DNA from: UBA6120 sp035361955
GTDB taxonomy: Bacteria; Bacillota_I; Bacilli_A; RFN20; CAG-826
Reading direction: 5' to 3'
Assembly (NCBI GenBank): GCA_035361955.1
Contig: DAOSDC010000002.1
Span: 1 to 64,000, forward strand
Length of the DNA: 64,000 nt
Shown: positions 33,619-42,207 of the stretch, in pieces
Numbering within the stretch: the first letter of the stretch is position 1
How the letters are laid out: every line of letters begins with the position of its first letter
Translations under genes and position numbers: made by a program
The notes under the pieces: generated by a model
The model's database searches: none
Told to the model about the DNA's origin: nothing
The model's input: only the letters and a program-made list of their open reading frames with translations

Positions 33619-35613
33619 TTATTTATCGAGCGACTCGTAGATAATGCGAATCTTTTCTTTACTTTTGATGAATACTTCTACGATTTCGGGATCAAATTGA
33701 GTTCCGGCACCTTTTTGGATTTCGGCCAATGCCGTCTCATGGCTCATCGCTTCTTTGTAAGGTCGCTTCGAGCGAATGGCGTCATAGACATCAACCACAG
33801 TCATGATGCGGGCAGCTAGAGGAATCGTGGTACCCTTTAATCCTTCAAGATAACCTTTTCCGTCCCAGCGTTCATGATGGTAGCGAGTGATGCTAACCGC
33901 CATGACCGTGATAGTGTTATCTGGAAATAATTTGACCATTTCAGCCAAGGTGTCGGCCCCGTATTTAACATGCAGTTTCATTTCACCGAATTCTTCAGGT
34001 GATAATCGATCGGGTTTTAATAAGACGGCATCTTTGATGCGGATTTTACCGATATCATGTAAAGCGGAAGCATAAAAGATGTCATTGATGAAATCGGTAT
34101 TAATTTCATTTTTGTAAACGCTCGAAAGTTTCAGTTGCACAGCTAACGTTTTGCATAAATATTGGACGCGTTCGACGTGCGTGCCGGTTTCGTAGTCACG
34201 ACTTTCGGTCAACTTTGCCATGGCTAACACGGTGGACTTGTGTGATTCTTCGAGATTGTTCAGGATGAGTGCAAAGTCGTCCCGGAGTTTCGCTTGATTG
34301 ACTTTTTCGATTGATTCTAAATATTTCTTTTCGGTAATATCTACTTTGATGCCAATATAATTGATTAAATTACCTGTCTCGTCAAATATCGGGGCAATTG
34401 AAGCAGATTCCCAATAAATTTCACCGGATTTTCTTCGATTTTTAAATTCCCCGACCCATTCATGGCCGTGGCCTAGTTGCTTCCACAACTCATCATAGAA
34501 GTCTTTGTCATGATAACCCGATTTAAAAATGGCTGGTTTTTGGCCAAGCATTTCTTCTTCCGTATATCCCGTTAGTTTCGAAATATATGGATTTGTATAT
34601 TGAATAAGGTTGTCTGCTCCGGTGATTATAACCCCAACCAAGGAAGATTCGATTGCGTGTTTAATAATTCTCAGGCGTTCTTCTTCTTGTTTTTGTTTGG
34701 TAATGTCAATATGGGTACCAATCATTAATAAAGGCGTTTCGTTGCGCCATAAAATGACTTTTCCAGAATCCCGCACCCACACAATGCTTCCGTCTTTGTG
34801 AAACATTCGAATATCGTTATGATAGTCCTCTGCCCGCTTTTCGAAAACGGCATTCAAATTTTGGCTAGCCTTTTTTAGATCATCGGGGTGCGTCAATCGC
34901 TTCCAGGTATCGATGGTGATTGGAGCTAATTCTTCAATCGTGTAACCTAGCATATGCGCCCATTCGTGATTGAAAGCGACCTCACCGGTTTGAACTTTCC
35001 ACTCCCAAGCTCCGATGTTGGAGGCGGTTATTATATATTCGTAACGAATTCGATCGGTACTAAGTTGATTTTCAAGCTCAATGCGTTTTAGGAAATTGAC
35101 TAAAATGTGTGAAAACTCAAATAAGACTTCTTGCTCAAAACGGGTATAAGAGCGTTTTTGTTTGACTGAATCAAATCCAAGAAATCCAGCAAGTTCATCC
35201 TTGTTAAAAAACGGAATGGTGATGAGACTTTGGACGCCTTGAGGTTCAAGGATCTGTCTCACGCCATCTTTAGGATCTCGCAGGAATACGTCCGGAATAT
35301 AAAGTGCCTTACCATCTAAGTGGGCGGACACCCAATCTCCGATTGCTCCTAATGGAATGTCTTGCAATGTGTCAATAACTGGTAAAATGCCGCGTGAGCA
35401 ATATTCGTGGGTATTACTACATGTGTTTGCTTTGAAATCATATGTAAAAATATAAGCCCGATCGGCTGTGACAAATTCACAAAGAAGCTCCAACGTTTTG
35501 TTGAGTGTCGCATCGGCATCCTCTTTTTGCGCTCTGGCGAATGTTGAGGAAATGGAGGAAATAAGAGAATATAAATCAAGTTTTTTTTGTGTTGTAACAG
35601 ATTGATTGGGCAT
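33619..35613 (-). CDS. GAF-PAS-PAS-HD-GYP signalling protein
   Basis: This is a 664-residue soluble signalling protein. A GAF domain (about 30-185) is followed by a PAS-PAC pair (about 200-315, ending HIDITKQK), a second PAS-PAC (about 325-440, ending KVDITEKK), and an HD-GYP domain (about 480-664). HD-GYP motifs are present: ETGTHVERV, ALHDIGKIRIKD, HHERWDGKGY and DVYDAIRSKRPYK. HD-GYP enzymes hydrolyse cyclic di-GMP. The GYP tripeptide itself reads GYL. No membrane helix is seen, so it senses a cytosolic signal. No Shine-Dalgarno precedes the ATG. TTGCTA, 16 bases and TATTAT upstream form a possible promoter. No GGDEF synthase gene is in the window. Confidence 0.93.
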   Translation of the reverse strand: MPNQSVTTQKKLDLYSLISSISSTFARAQKEDADATLNKTLELLCEFVTADRAYIFTYDFKANTCSNTHEYCSRGILPVIDTLQDIPLGAIGDWVSAHLDGKALYIPDVFLRDPKDGVRQILEPQGVQSLITIPFFNKDELAGFLGFDSVKQKRSYTRFEQEVLFEFSHILVNFLKRIELENQLSTDRIRYEYIITASNIGAWEWKVQTGEVAFNHEWAHMLGYTIEELAPITIDTWKRLTHPDDLKKASQNLNAVFEKRAEDYHNDIRMFHKDGSIVWVRDSGKVILWRNETPLLMIGTHIDITKQKQEEERLRIIKHAIESSLVGVIITGADNLIQYTNPYISKLTGYTEEEMLGQKPAIFKSGYHDKDFYDELWKQLGHGHEWVGEFKNRRKSGEIYWESASIAPIFDETGNLINYIGIKVDITEKKYLESIEKVNQAKLRDDFALILNNLEESHKSTVLAMAKLTESRDYETGTHVERVQYLCKTLAVQLKLSSVYKNEINTDFINDIFYASALHDIGKIRIKDAVLLKPDRLSPEEFGEMKLHVKYGADTLAEMVKLFPDNTITVMAVSITRYHHERWDGKGYLEGLKGTTIPLAARIMTVVDVYDAIRSKRPYKEAMSHETALAEIQKGAGTQFDPEIVEVFIKSKEKIRIIYESLDK

Positions 35614-35770
35614 GATGTTTTTTTAATAATTATGTTTATAATACACGAAAGTATTTAAATAGCAAAAAAATAGAAAATAATCCTATTTCAAATTATCAAA
35701 TATTATATGATTATGAATTTGGTGAGTTTTCTTATGATAACGATAAATAGGAGAATTTCATCAAATTTAA

Positions 35771-37165
35771 TTATTTTGCCTTCTGGTCAATTCGGCGACG
35801 GATTACCTTTGCAAATCCCGGTTTGTTTTCTTGTCGCGCTCGGGCGATGGCCATGTCGTTAGACGGCACATCTTGATTAAGTGTTGATCCCGCGGCGATA
35901 AACGCATCATCGCCAATCGTCAGCGGGGCGATGATCGTCGTCCCCGATCCAACGAACACGCGTTTGCCGATTTTGGTCTTCCATTTGTTTTTACCATCGT
36001 AGTTAGCGGTGATTGTGCCGCAACCGATGTTGGCTTTCTCATCGACTTCGGTGTCTCCAAGATACGATAGATGAGCGGCCTTGGCTCCGTCGTGAATCGT
36101 CGAGGCTTTGACTTCGACGAAATTGCCCACGCGCGTATGATTCATGATTTCAGCATGTCCGCGTAGATGCGTGAATGGTCCAATCGCATTGTCGTCTTTG
36201 ATTGAAGCATCGGTTATATACGATTTGATAATCTTGTTGCGGTGTCCAATCGTAGTGTTCTCAATCGTTGTATCGGGTCCAATCTGGTTAGCGGTTCCAA
36301 TTTGGGTCACTCCCATGATGTAACAGCCTGGTTTAATGACCGTGTCTTGTCCAATCACGACTTCCGGACCAATATAAGTGTTGTCGGGGTCTTCGATCGT
36401 AACCCCTGACTTCATTAATCCATTGTTGATTCTGCCGCGCATCAGTTTGGCGGCCTCGGCTAGTTGATTTCGATCGTTAATGCCAAGCGTCTCCGTGAAA
36501 TCAGTTACGATTTGAGCGCCGACGCGATAACCCAACTTATTAAAGATGGCAATTAGATCGGTTAAATAGTATTCGCCTTGTTTGTTAATCGGTTTTAAGC
36601 GTTTTAACTCTTGAAATAGTTTTTGGTTGTCAAACACGTACACTCCGGCGTTGATTTCACTGACTTGTGCTTGTTCTTTGTTGGCGTCAGCTTGTTCAAT
36701 GACCGCTTTGACGTGTCCATCACCATCGCGAATAATACGACCATACCCAAATGGGTTATCAAGTACCGCTGATAAGATTGTCAAATCGTTGGCTTCATCT
36801 TGGTGCCGCTTAATTAAGGATATTAACGTTTCAGATTGAAGTAGCGGTGTGTCACCCGAAACAATCAGTGTCATGCCGCCTTCGTTTTCGAGCAAAGGGG
36901 CGACTTGCATAATGGCGTGGCCCGTGCCTTTGAGTTCTGTTTGCCAGGCGATTTCGCACTGGTCTTGAACTAGGGCCTTCGCCGTTTCGCCACCAAAGCC
37001 AACGATTGTCACAACGCGCGCGCATTGTAGTGGTTCGATCGCCTTTAAAACATATTTGATAAGCGGTCGTCCTAAAAGCGGATAAGCGACTTTGCTAACG
37101 CTCTCATCGAGTGATTTCATGCGGCTGCCTTTGCCGGCGGCCATGACGATTGTATAAAGTTTCAT
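35771..37165 (-). CDS. glmU: Bifunctional UDP-GlcNAc pyrophosphorylase/GlcN-1-P acetyltransferase GlmU
   Basis: This is a 464-residue two-domain enzyme that makes UDP-N-acetylglucosamine, the entry sugar for peptidoglycan. The N-terminal uridylyltransferase (about 1-230) opens with MAAGKGSRM. The C-terminal left-handed beta-helix (about 250-450) carries the acetyltransferase site, including the FVEVKAS, SYLGD and GCGTITANYDG blocks. Length is typical. It overlaps ispE by four bases and ends the operon that begins at mnmE. Its presence points to a cell with wall or glycan precursor synthesis, in contrast to classical Mycoplasma. Confidence 0.97.
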   Translation of the reverse strand: MKLYTIVMAAGKGSRMKSLDESVSKVAYPLLGRPLIKYVLKAIEPLQCARVVTIVGFGGETAKALVQDQCEIAWQTELKGTGHAIMQVAPLLENEGGMTLIVSGDTPLLQSETLISLIKRHQDEANDLTILSAVLDNPFGYGRIIRDGDGHVKAVIEQADANKEQAQVSEINAGVYVFDNQKLFQELKRLKPINKQGEYYLTDLIAIFNKLGYRVGAQIVTDFTETLGINDRNQLAEAAKLMRGRINNGLMKSGVTIEDPDNTYIGPEVVIGQDTVIKPGCYIMGVTQIGTANQIGPDTTIENTTIGHRNKIIKSYITDASIKDDNAIGPFTHLRGHAEIMNHTRVGNFVEVKASTIHDGAKAAHLSYLGDTEVDEKANIGCGTITANYDGKNKWKTKIGKRVFVGSGTTIIAPLTIGDDAFIAAGSTLNQDVPSNDMAIARARQENKPGFAKVIRRRIDQKAK

Positions 37166-38028
37166 GCGGCGTTTTTCTCCTTTAAGCGTAATTGGGTTAA
37201 TAACACTTTGTGACCAAGTTTGACATACTTTTTCGCGACTTTTTCTAGTTTGTGCAATTGTTCACATAACGCAAACACGGTGCTGCCTGATCCAGTCATC
37301 ATTACTAATGATAAACCATCTTGAGTCAGCATTTGCTTAATCGATGCGATTTCGGGGTTAAGTTTCATCGAAGTGGTTTCCAGCGCGTTGAACATGGTCT
37401 GACCTAGCAATTCGGTATCCCCCAATTCCAATGCCCGCATCACGGGATCAATGTCGTTAATCAGGTGACTAGTTTGATCATATTGTTCAAACACGTGTTT
37501 CGTCTTGAGTCCCGATGAAGGTTTTACTAATAGGGCGTAGTAAGGTTTACTGACTTTTATCGGTGATAATATTTCACCCGTGCCTCTAACACGCGCTGGT
37601 TGCTGGCGATAGAAGAATGGGACGTCGCTACCGATCGAGCGACAAATCTTGATAATGTCGGCTTCGTTAACTTTAAGTTTTAATAGTGAAATGATGGCCC
37701 TAACCGTCGCTGCGGCGTCGCTGGAACCACCGCCCAGACCGGCTGACATTGGGATGCGCTTGTGAATATGGATTCGAAAGTGTTCGCTGAATTTGTAAAA
37801 TTCGCGCATCTTGGTGACCGCGATTGAGCAAAGATTGTACTCATCAGCCGCTAAATCAAAGTCGTCGCAAGTTACCGTCGTCACATATGAGGAAGGCATT
37901 AAATCGATGACAATCGAATCGTGGAGATCAAGCGGAACCATAATCATGTCTAACTCATGGTAGCCGTCTTCGCGCCGTGCCACGACGTTAAGGGCGAGAT
38001 TCAATTTGGCGTAAGCTCTGACAATCAT
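37162..38028 (-). CDS. ispE: 4-diphosphocytidyl-2-C-methyl-D-erythritol kinase IspE
   Basis: This is a 288-residue GHMP kinase of the non-mevalonate isoprenoid pathway. Motif 1 AYAKLNLALNV is near residues 5-15, the ATP loop PMSAGLGGGSSDAAA near 93-107, and the third motif MTGSGSTVFAL near 248-258. The MEP pathway gives the isoprenoids used for undecaprenyl carriers. Gene order is rsmA-ispE-glmU without the purR/spoVG genes that separate them in Bacillus. It overlaps glmU by four bases. Confidence 0.96.
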   Translation of the reverse strand: MIVRAYAKLNLALNVVARREDGYHELDMIMVPLDLHDSIVIDLMPSSYVTTVTCDDFDLAADEYNLCSIAVTKMREFYKFSEHFRIHIHKRIPMSAGLGGGSSDAAATVRAIISLLKLKVNEADIIKICRSIGSDVPFFYRQQPARVRGTGEILSPIKVSKPYYALLVKPSSGLKTKHVFEQYDQTSHLINDIDPVMRALELGDTELLGQTMFNALETTSMKLNPEIASIKQMLTQDGLSLVMMTGSGSTVFALCEQLHKLEKVAKKYVKLGHKVLLTQLRLKEKNAA

Positions 38029-38087
38029 TGGGCCATCCTCGTGCGTCTTCGATATATTCTAGGAGTCTATCTTACTGTTGTAAATAA

Positions 38088-38918
38088 TTAGACGACTCGC
38101 TTGGCGATTAATGCTTTCACGAGTTCGATATAATGCGCTAAATCAATGTTCTCGGGGCGTTGTTTGGAATCGATTCCAAGCGCGAAAAGCAATTGTTTGG
38201 CATCTTCTTTATTAGAAACAACGCCGGCAAGATTATTCAATATCGTTTTGCGGCGATTTTTAAATATGTGACGGACAATCCGGTCTAAATTCATTGCGAA
38301 ATCCCAATCAATTGGTTGTTTGAAATTCAATCCAATCACGAGTGAATCCACGGGAGGCACCGGATAAAAATAACTTGGTTTTACATCGAATAGGGCCGAT
38401 ATGTCACACATATAAGAAAGCGTGATTGCTAATGGTCCATATCCATCTTGTCCAACCGACGCGGAAATACGGGGTAATACATCTTTTTGAATCATGAAAA
38501 CCGCTTGTTTAATATTCGGTGTTTCACGATAAATCTTCTCGATAATCGCCGTTGTCAAATAATAAGGTAAATTTGAGGCAATCATCGTATATTGGCCGAA
38601 GTCAGCTTTCATGACATCGACATGATGAATCTTCACATGTCCTAGATGTCCGTAATGATCATTTAGAAATTGACACATCTTGGCGTCGATCTCATATAAA
38701 TCAAGACGACCTTGGCGATTGCATAAATGCGCCGTCAGCGCCCCAAAGCCGGGGCCAATTTCAGCGACGATGTCATCGGCTGTAATATTCAAAAAAGCGA
38801 CGATTTTTCTAGCTGTGTCATCATCAATCAAAAAGTTTTGACCCAAACGGCGAATCGGCGCCATGCCATAGGCGTTTAGATAACTTGTGACTTGATCTTT
38901 GTTTAGGGTTTTAATCAT
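38088..38918 (-). CDS. rsmA: 16S rRNA dimethyladenosine transferase RsmA (KsgA)
   Basis: This is a 276-residue methyltransferase that dimethylates two adjacent adenines near the 3' end of 16S rRNA during assembly. The SAM site AEIGPGFGALTAHL is near 52-65, and the catalytic SNLPYYLTT motif near 117-125. The leading Q-NFL motif (LGQNFLIDDD) is at about 25-34. Length is typical. The ATG overlaps the end of rnmV by eight bases. Loss of this enzyme gives kasugamycin resistance in other bacteria. Confidence 0.96.
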   Translation of the reverse strand: MIKTLNKDQVTSYLNAYGMAPIRRLGQNFLIDDDTARKIVAFLNITADDIVAEIGPGFGALTAHLCNRQGRLDLYEIDAKMCQFLNDHYGHLGHVKIHHVDVMKADFGQYTMIASNLPYYLTTAIIEKIYRETPNIKQAVFMIQKDVLPRISASVGQDGYGPLAITLSYMCDISALFDVKPSYFYPVPPVDSLVIGLNFKQPIDWDFAMNLDRIVRHIFKNRRKTILNNLAGVVSNKEDAKQLLFALGIDSKQRPENIDLAHYIELVKALIAKRVV

Positions 38919-39453
38919 GATGTTTTAATGCTTCGATGAGCGTTTGTTTCTCAATATTCAAATTGTTGAGTCGATATAGTAATTGTTTGCCATTATTATG
39001 GCCTAGATGAAACCGGATAGAAACGAATTCGCGGAGACGCTTCGAATCGATGGTGCCCACTAATCCGAGTTCGCGTAAATCAGCTATCGTCAAACGTCCA
39101 AGCGTCAATTGTTTGGTTTCGATTGGATGATTGAGTGCTTCGAGCACGGCTTGTGCGGTTGATTGGGCAATCCCGACCTTGCCGTTTTTTATCGCCGCCT
39201 GTTTGGGCACGAACACGTGAATCAATCCCGGAACTTCCCGATCGAGCCGATGACGAATTTGAATGCCCGGTCCGTCAGGGTCGACTAACACGATAATTGG
39301 CTTTATCTTCGATAAAGACTTGATATAATCTATTGTTTCACGTGGAACATCACTTCCGTTGGTAGTAATAAATTCCGCGTCGATAAAGTTTTTTAAAAAG
39401 GCGACGTCGCTTGTTCCTTCAACGACGATAGCGGTTGCTATTTCGGTTTTCAT
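38911..39453 (-). CDS. rnmV: Ribonuclease M5 (RnmV)
   Basis: This is a 180-residue TOPRIM-domain endoribonuclease that matures 5S rRNA. The TOPRIM acidic site shows VEGTSDVAFL with the Glu near residue 12, and VDPDGPGIQIRHRLD near 57-71. In Bacillus it needs uL18. Length is typical. It lies between tatD and rsmA with four- and eight-base overlaps, the order conserved in Bacilli. Confidence 0.94.
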   Translation of the reverse strand: MKTEIATAIVVEGTSDVAFLKNFIDAEFITTNGSDVPRETIDYIKSLSKIKPIIVLVDPDGPGIQIRHRLDREVPGLIHVFVPKQAAIKNGKVGIAQSTAQAVLEALNHPIETKQLTLGRLTIADLRELGLVGTIDSKRLREFVSIRFHLGHNNGKQLLYRLNNLNIEKQTLIEALKHHD

Positions 39454-40229
39454 ATATGTTTCACGTGGAACAATTTGATGGCGTTAGCGGTTGTGCTTTC
39501 ACAAACCGATTCAATTGTCACGTTTTTGATTTCGGCAATCGCTTTGGCCACAAGCGGAAGCATTGAAGGTTCGTTTTGTCGACCCCGATGAGGGTGGGGC
39601 GCTAAATACGGACTATCGGTTTCAATTAACAATTTGTCGTCGGGAACAACCAACGCCACTTGTTTGGGGACCTTGGCATTTACAAACGTAACTGGGCCTG
39701 CAAGTGAAATGTATAACCCCAATTTGATAAAATCTGGCACAAGCTCGGCCGAGCCCGAATAGCAGTGCATCACTCCTTGGTATTTCGGTACATGATGTCG
39801 CAATATTTCAAGCGTTACCCCAATCGCGTCGCGGCTATGGACGACGATTGGAAGTCCTCGGCGATTAGCGATGTCGATTTGAGCAATTAAGTAACGTGTT
39901 TGGAGTTCGTGTTGCCATGCTTCCTTATGCCAATAAAAGTCAAGACCGGTTTCGCCGATAGCGACGACTTTGGGGTGTTGGGTCAGTTCTTCAATAACCC
40001 GAAGTCTAGCATCGATGTTTTCGCTGACTTCGGTCGGATGTATCCCGACGATGGCAAACACTTCATTAAAACGATCGGCAAGCTCGATGGCGACGCGCGA
40101 AGACTGTTCGTCATAGCCAACGACATGCATTTTACTAACGCCGGCGGCAATGGCCCGCGCGACAATCTCATCGGCTTGAGCATATAATCTTTCGTCATTA
40201 AGATGACAGTGAGTATCGATTAATTCCAT
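39450..40229 (-). CDS. tatD: TatD-family metal-dependent deoxyribonuclease
   Basis: This is a 259-residue TIM-barrel metal hydrolase of the TatD family (YabD in Bacillus), usually a 3'-5' exonuclease or quality-control nuclease. Metal ligands are visible in DTHCHLND near 4-11, AIGETGLDFYWH near 87-98, and LIETDSPYL near 200-208. The frame runs four codons farther to a TTG, but the ATG at 40229 fits the family N-terminus (MELIDTHCH). It starts one base after mnmE ends and overlaps rnmV by four. Confidence 0.94.
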   Translation of the reverse strand: MELIDTHCHLNDERLYAQADEIVARAIAAGVSKMHVVGYDEQSSRVAIELADRFNEVFAIVGIHPTEVSENIDARLRVIEELTQHPKVVAIGETGLDFYWHKEAWQHELQTRYLIAQIDIANRRGLPIVVHSRDAIGVTLEILRHHVPKYQGVMHCYSGSAELVPDFIKLGLYISLAGPVTFVNAKVPKQVALVVPDDKLLIETDSPYLAPHPHRGRQNEPSMLPLVAKAIAEIKNVTIESVCESTTANAIKLFHVKHI

Positions 40230-40230
40230 A

Positions 40231-41562
40231 TCACTTACCAACGCAAAAACGCGAGAAGATTTCCTTGGCTAAGTCGGTGCTTGTTTCCAAACCAAGAATT
40301 TTGAGAATGTCTTGATAGGCATCTTGTAGTGAAGCGCTAATTAAATCGAAGCTTAATCCATTCTCGGCATCGGTTAAAGCCGCTTCTAACGATCGATCGA
40401 TATTTTGCAATAATCCAATCTGCCGAGCGTTATTAAGGCTTGGTCTCAAGTAGCTTTCTTCCTCAATGCCGAATAGATCAAGAATCGCCGTTTCTAATCC
40501 TTTGATGTCTTTGGTCAGCGCCGAAATATATAGTTTTCCATCGTCTTTGATTGGTTTAAGATCGGATTTGTTATAGACGATGATCCGTTTGCTATCTTTG
40601 GTCATTTCCAATATTTTTTCGTCTTCGGTTTCCAATGCTTTTGACGCATCGAGCACAACGATGACGAGGTCGGCTTTTTCGATTGCTTTGCGGGATTTGG
40701 CGATACCCATCTTTTCGATGGCGTCAAGCCCTTCTCTAATACCAGCGGTATCTGAAAGATGGAGTACGAGACCCGCGAGGTTAATATCGCCCTCGACAAC
40801 ATCCCGCGTCGTGCCAGCGATGTCGGTGACGATGGCTTTGTCTTCCTTTAACATCGCGTTAAGGAGTGACGATTTTCCAACATTCGGTTTTCCGACAATC
40901 GCCAGATTGAGTCCTTCCTTAATGATTCGTCCTTGTTTGCCTTGTAAAACAAGATTTTGAATCGAGGCGCGAATTGCCCTTATTTTTGTTATCGTTTTAT
41001 CGCGGTCAATCGGTTCTAAATCTTCGTATTCGGGGTAATCGATGTTGACTTCAATGATGCTTAATATATCGGCAATTGCCGTTTTAATTGGAATAATCAG
41101 GGCGCTAGATTCGCCCGATAGACTTAATAACGCCAGGCGTTTGCTTTCGCTTGTCGTGGCGTTGATGACATCGTTAATGGCTTCGGCTTGCACCAAATCT
41201 AGACGTCCGTTTAAGTGGGCGCGCGAACTAAACTCCCCGTTGGTGGCCAGTCTCGCCCCATTGGCCAGACACGCCTCAATCACTTGCTGAGCAATCAGTG
41301 GCGAGCCGTGAATGTTGAACTCGACGCAATGTTCGCCCGTAAAGCTATGCGGCTTTAAAAACACGAGCGCAACCGCTTCGTCAATTAGGTGTCCCTGATG
41401 GGAAATCGTTCCAAAATAATGACCCGGACCAGCTACTTTCTCGAGGTCGAAAGAAAACACTTTGCTGGCAACTTTTAAACTGTCATCGCCCGATAATCTG
41501 ACGATGGCCAGTGCGCTTTTAATTGGAGGTGTCGCTAAGGCGACAATCGTATCAAAGATCAT
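40231..41562 (-). CDS. mnmE: tRNA modification GTPase MnmE
   Basis: This is a 443-residue GTPase that, with MnmG, puts the carboxymethylaminomethyl or aminomethyl group on wobble U34 of several tRNAs. The tetrahydrofolate-binding N-terminal domain covers about 1-118. The G domain has GKPNVGKSSLLN near 221-232, DTAGI (DTAGIREG) near 268 and NKSDL near 330. The C-terminal end is FCVGK, where FCIGK is the normal catalytic cysteine motif. In Bacillus mnmE is followed by mnmG and other genes; here it runs into tatD. mnmG is not in the window. Confidence 0.96.
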   Translation of the reverse strand: MIFDTIVALATPPIKSALAIVRLSGDDSLKVASKVFSFDLEKVAGPGHYFGTISHQGHLIDEAVALVFLKPHSFTGEHCVEFNIHGSPLIAQQVIEACLANGARLATNGEFSSRAHLNGRLDLVQAEAINDVINATTSESKRLALLSLSGESSALIIPIKTAIADILSIIEVNIDYPEYEDLEPIDRDKTITKIRAIRASIQNLVLQGKQGRIIKEGLNLAIVGKPNVGKSSLLNAMLKEDKAIVTDIAGTTRDVVEGDINLAGLVLHLSDTAGIREGLDAIEKMGIAKSRKAIEKADLVIVVLDASKALETEDEKILEMTKDSKRIIVYNKSDLKPIKDDGKLYISALTKDIKGLETAILDLFGIEEESYLRPSLNNARQIGLLQNIDRSLEAALTDAENGLSFDLISASLQDAYQDILKILGLETSTDLAKEIFSRFCVGK

Positions 41563-41583
41563 AATAATTATTTTAGCACAATA

Positions 41584-41606
41584 AGAGAAAAGGCCCGTTG
41601 GGGCCT
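41584..41606 (-). terminator. Terminator of rpmH-rnpA-yidC-khpB operon
   Basis: AGGCCC pairs with GGGCCT over the loop CAAC (minus strand), followed by TTTTCTCTT. It overlaps the end of khpB (stop at 41608) and separates it from mnmE. Confidence 0.82.
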
Positions 41607-41607
41607 C

Positions 41608-42207
41608 TTATTCAACGTAACGAATGACGATGGCGCGGCGGCGCCCTTCGCCGTCGCTTTCGGTTTTGATATGTTTATAACTGCTTAAGGCGTTATGAAC
41701 GATGCGCCGTTCATCGGCCGGCATCGGATCAAGTGTGGCATCAACCTTTGTCTTTTGGACTTCGCGCGCGGTGCGTTTGGCGATGGAAACGACTTTGTCG
41801 TATTTGCCATCTTTGTAATCGTTAATGTCGAGTAAAATCCGATAACGCTTTTTGAATCGGCTTGATGTCGCCAATCTAGTTAGTTCGTTAAGCGCTTGGA
41901 GCGTTTGCCCGTTTTTACCAATCAGAATCGAATTGTGGTCGGTGTCCAAGCTAATGTTGATGATGTCTTCTTTGAGCACCGTCTTCGTGGAGGCGTTAAT
42001 GCCAAATGTCGCAATCGCGTTAATCAAATATTGTTCGGCGAATTCAATGACATCGGATAGTTCGTAAACGACAATCGTCGTCTTTTTGACGAACAAGCCT
42101 TTTTTGTCTTCGGTGACTTCGTAGTTAAGTTCCTCAATCGGCGTTTTTAATTCCTCGACGGCAACCGCCAAGGCTTCCTCTAAAGTTTTTCCGGAGAATG
42201 TTTTCAT
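41608..42207 (-). CDS. khpB: RNA-binding protein KhpB/Jag
   Basis: This is a 199-residue RNA-binding protein (Jag, EloR). The Jag N-terminal domain covers about 1-55. The KH-type domain (about 60-125) has ILIGKNGQTLQAL, the GXXG loop. The R3H domain (about 135-199) has PADERRIVHNAL and EGRRRAIVI. In Firmicutes it pairs with KhpA to control cell elongation and bind small RNAs and mRNAs. It lies after yidC with a four-base overlap, which is the usual jag place beside the origin. Confidence 0.95.
   Translation of the reverse strand: MKTFSGKTLEEALAVAVEELKTPIEELNYEVTEDKKGLFVKKTTIVVYELSDVIEFAEQYLINAIATFGINASTKTVLKEDIINISLDTDHNSILIGKNGQTLQALNELTRLATSSRFKKRYRILLDINDYKDGKYDKVVSIAKRTAREVQKTKVDATLDPMPADERRIVHNALSSYKHIKTESDGEGRRRAIVIRYVE

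Noticed and set aside
23750..35613. Mobile element or genomic island covering the plus-strand genes
   Set aside because: No integrase, transposase, terminal repeats or tRNA target site was seen; the genes look like ordinary chromosomal operons, apart from an AT-rich gap near 35.7 kb.
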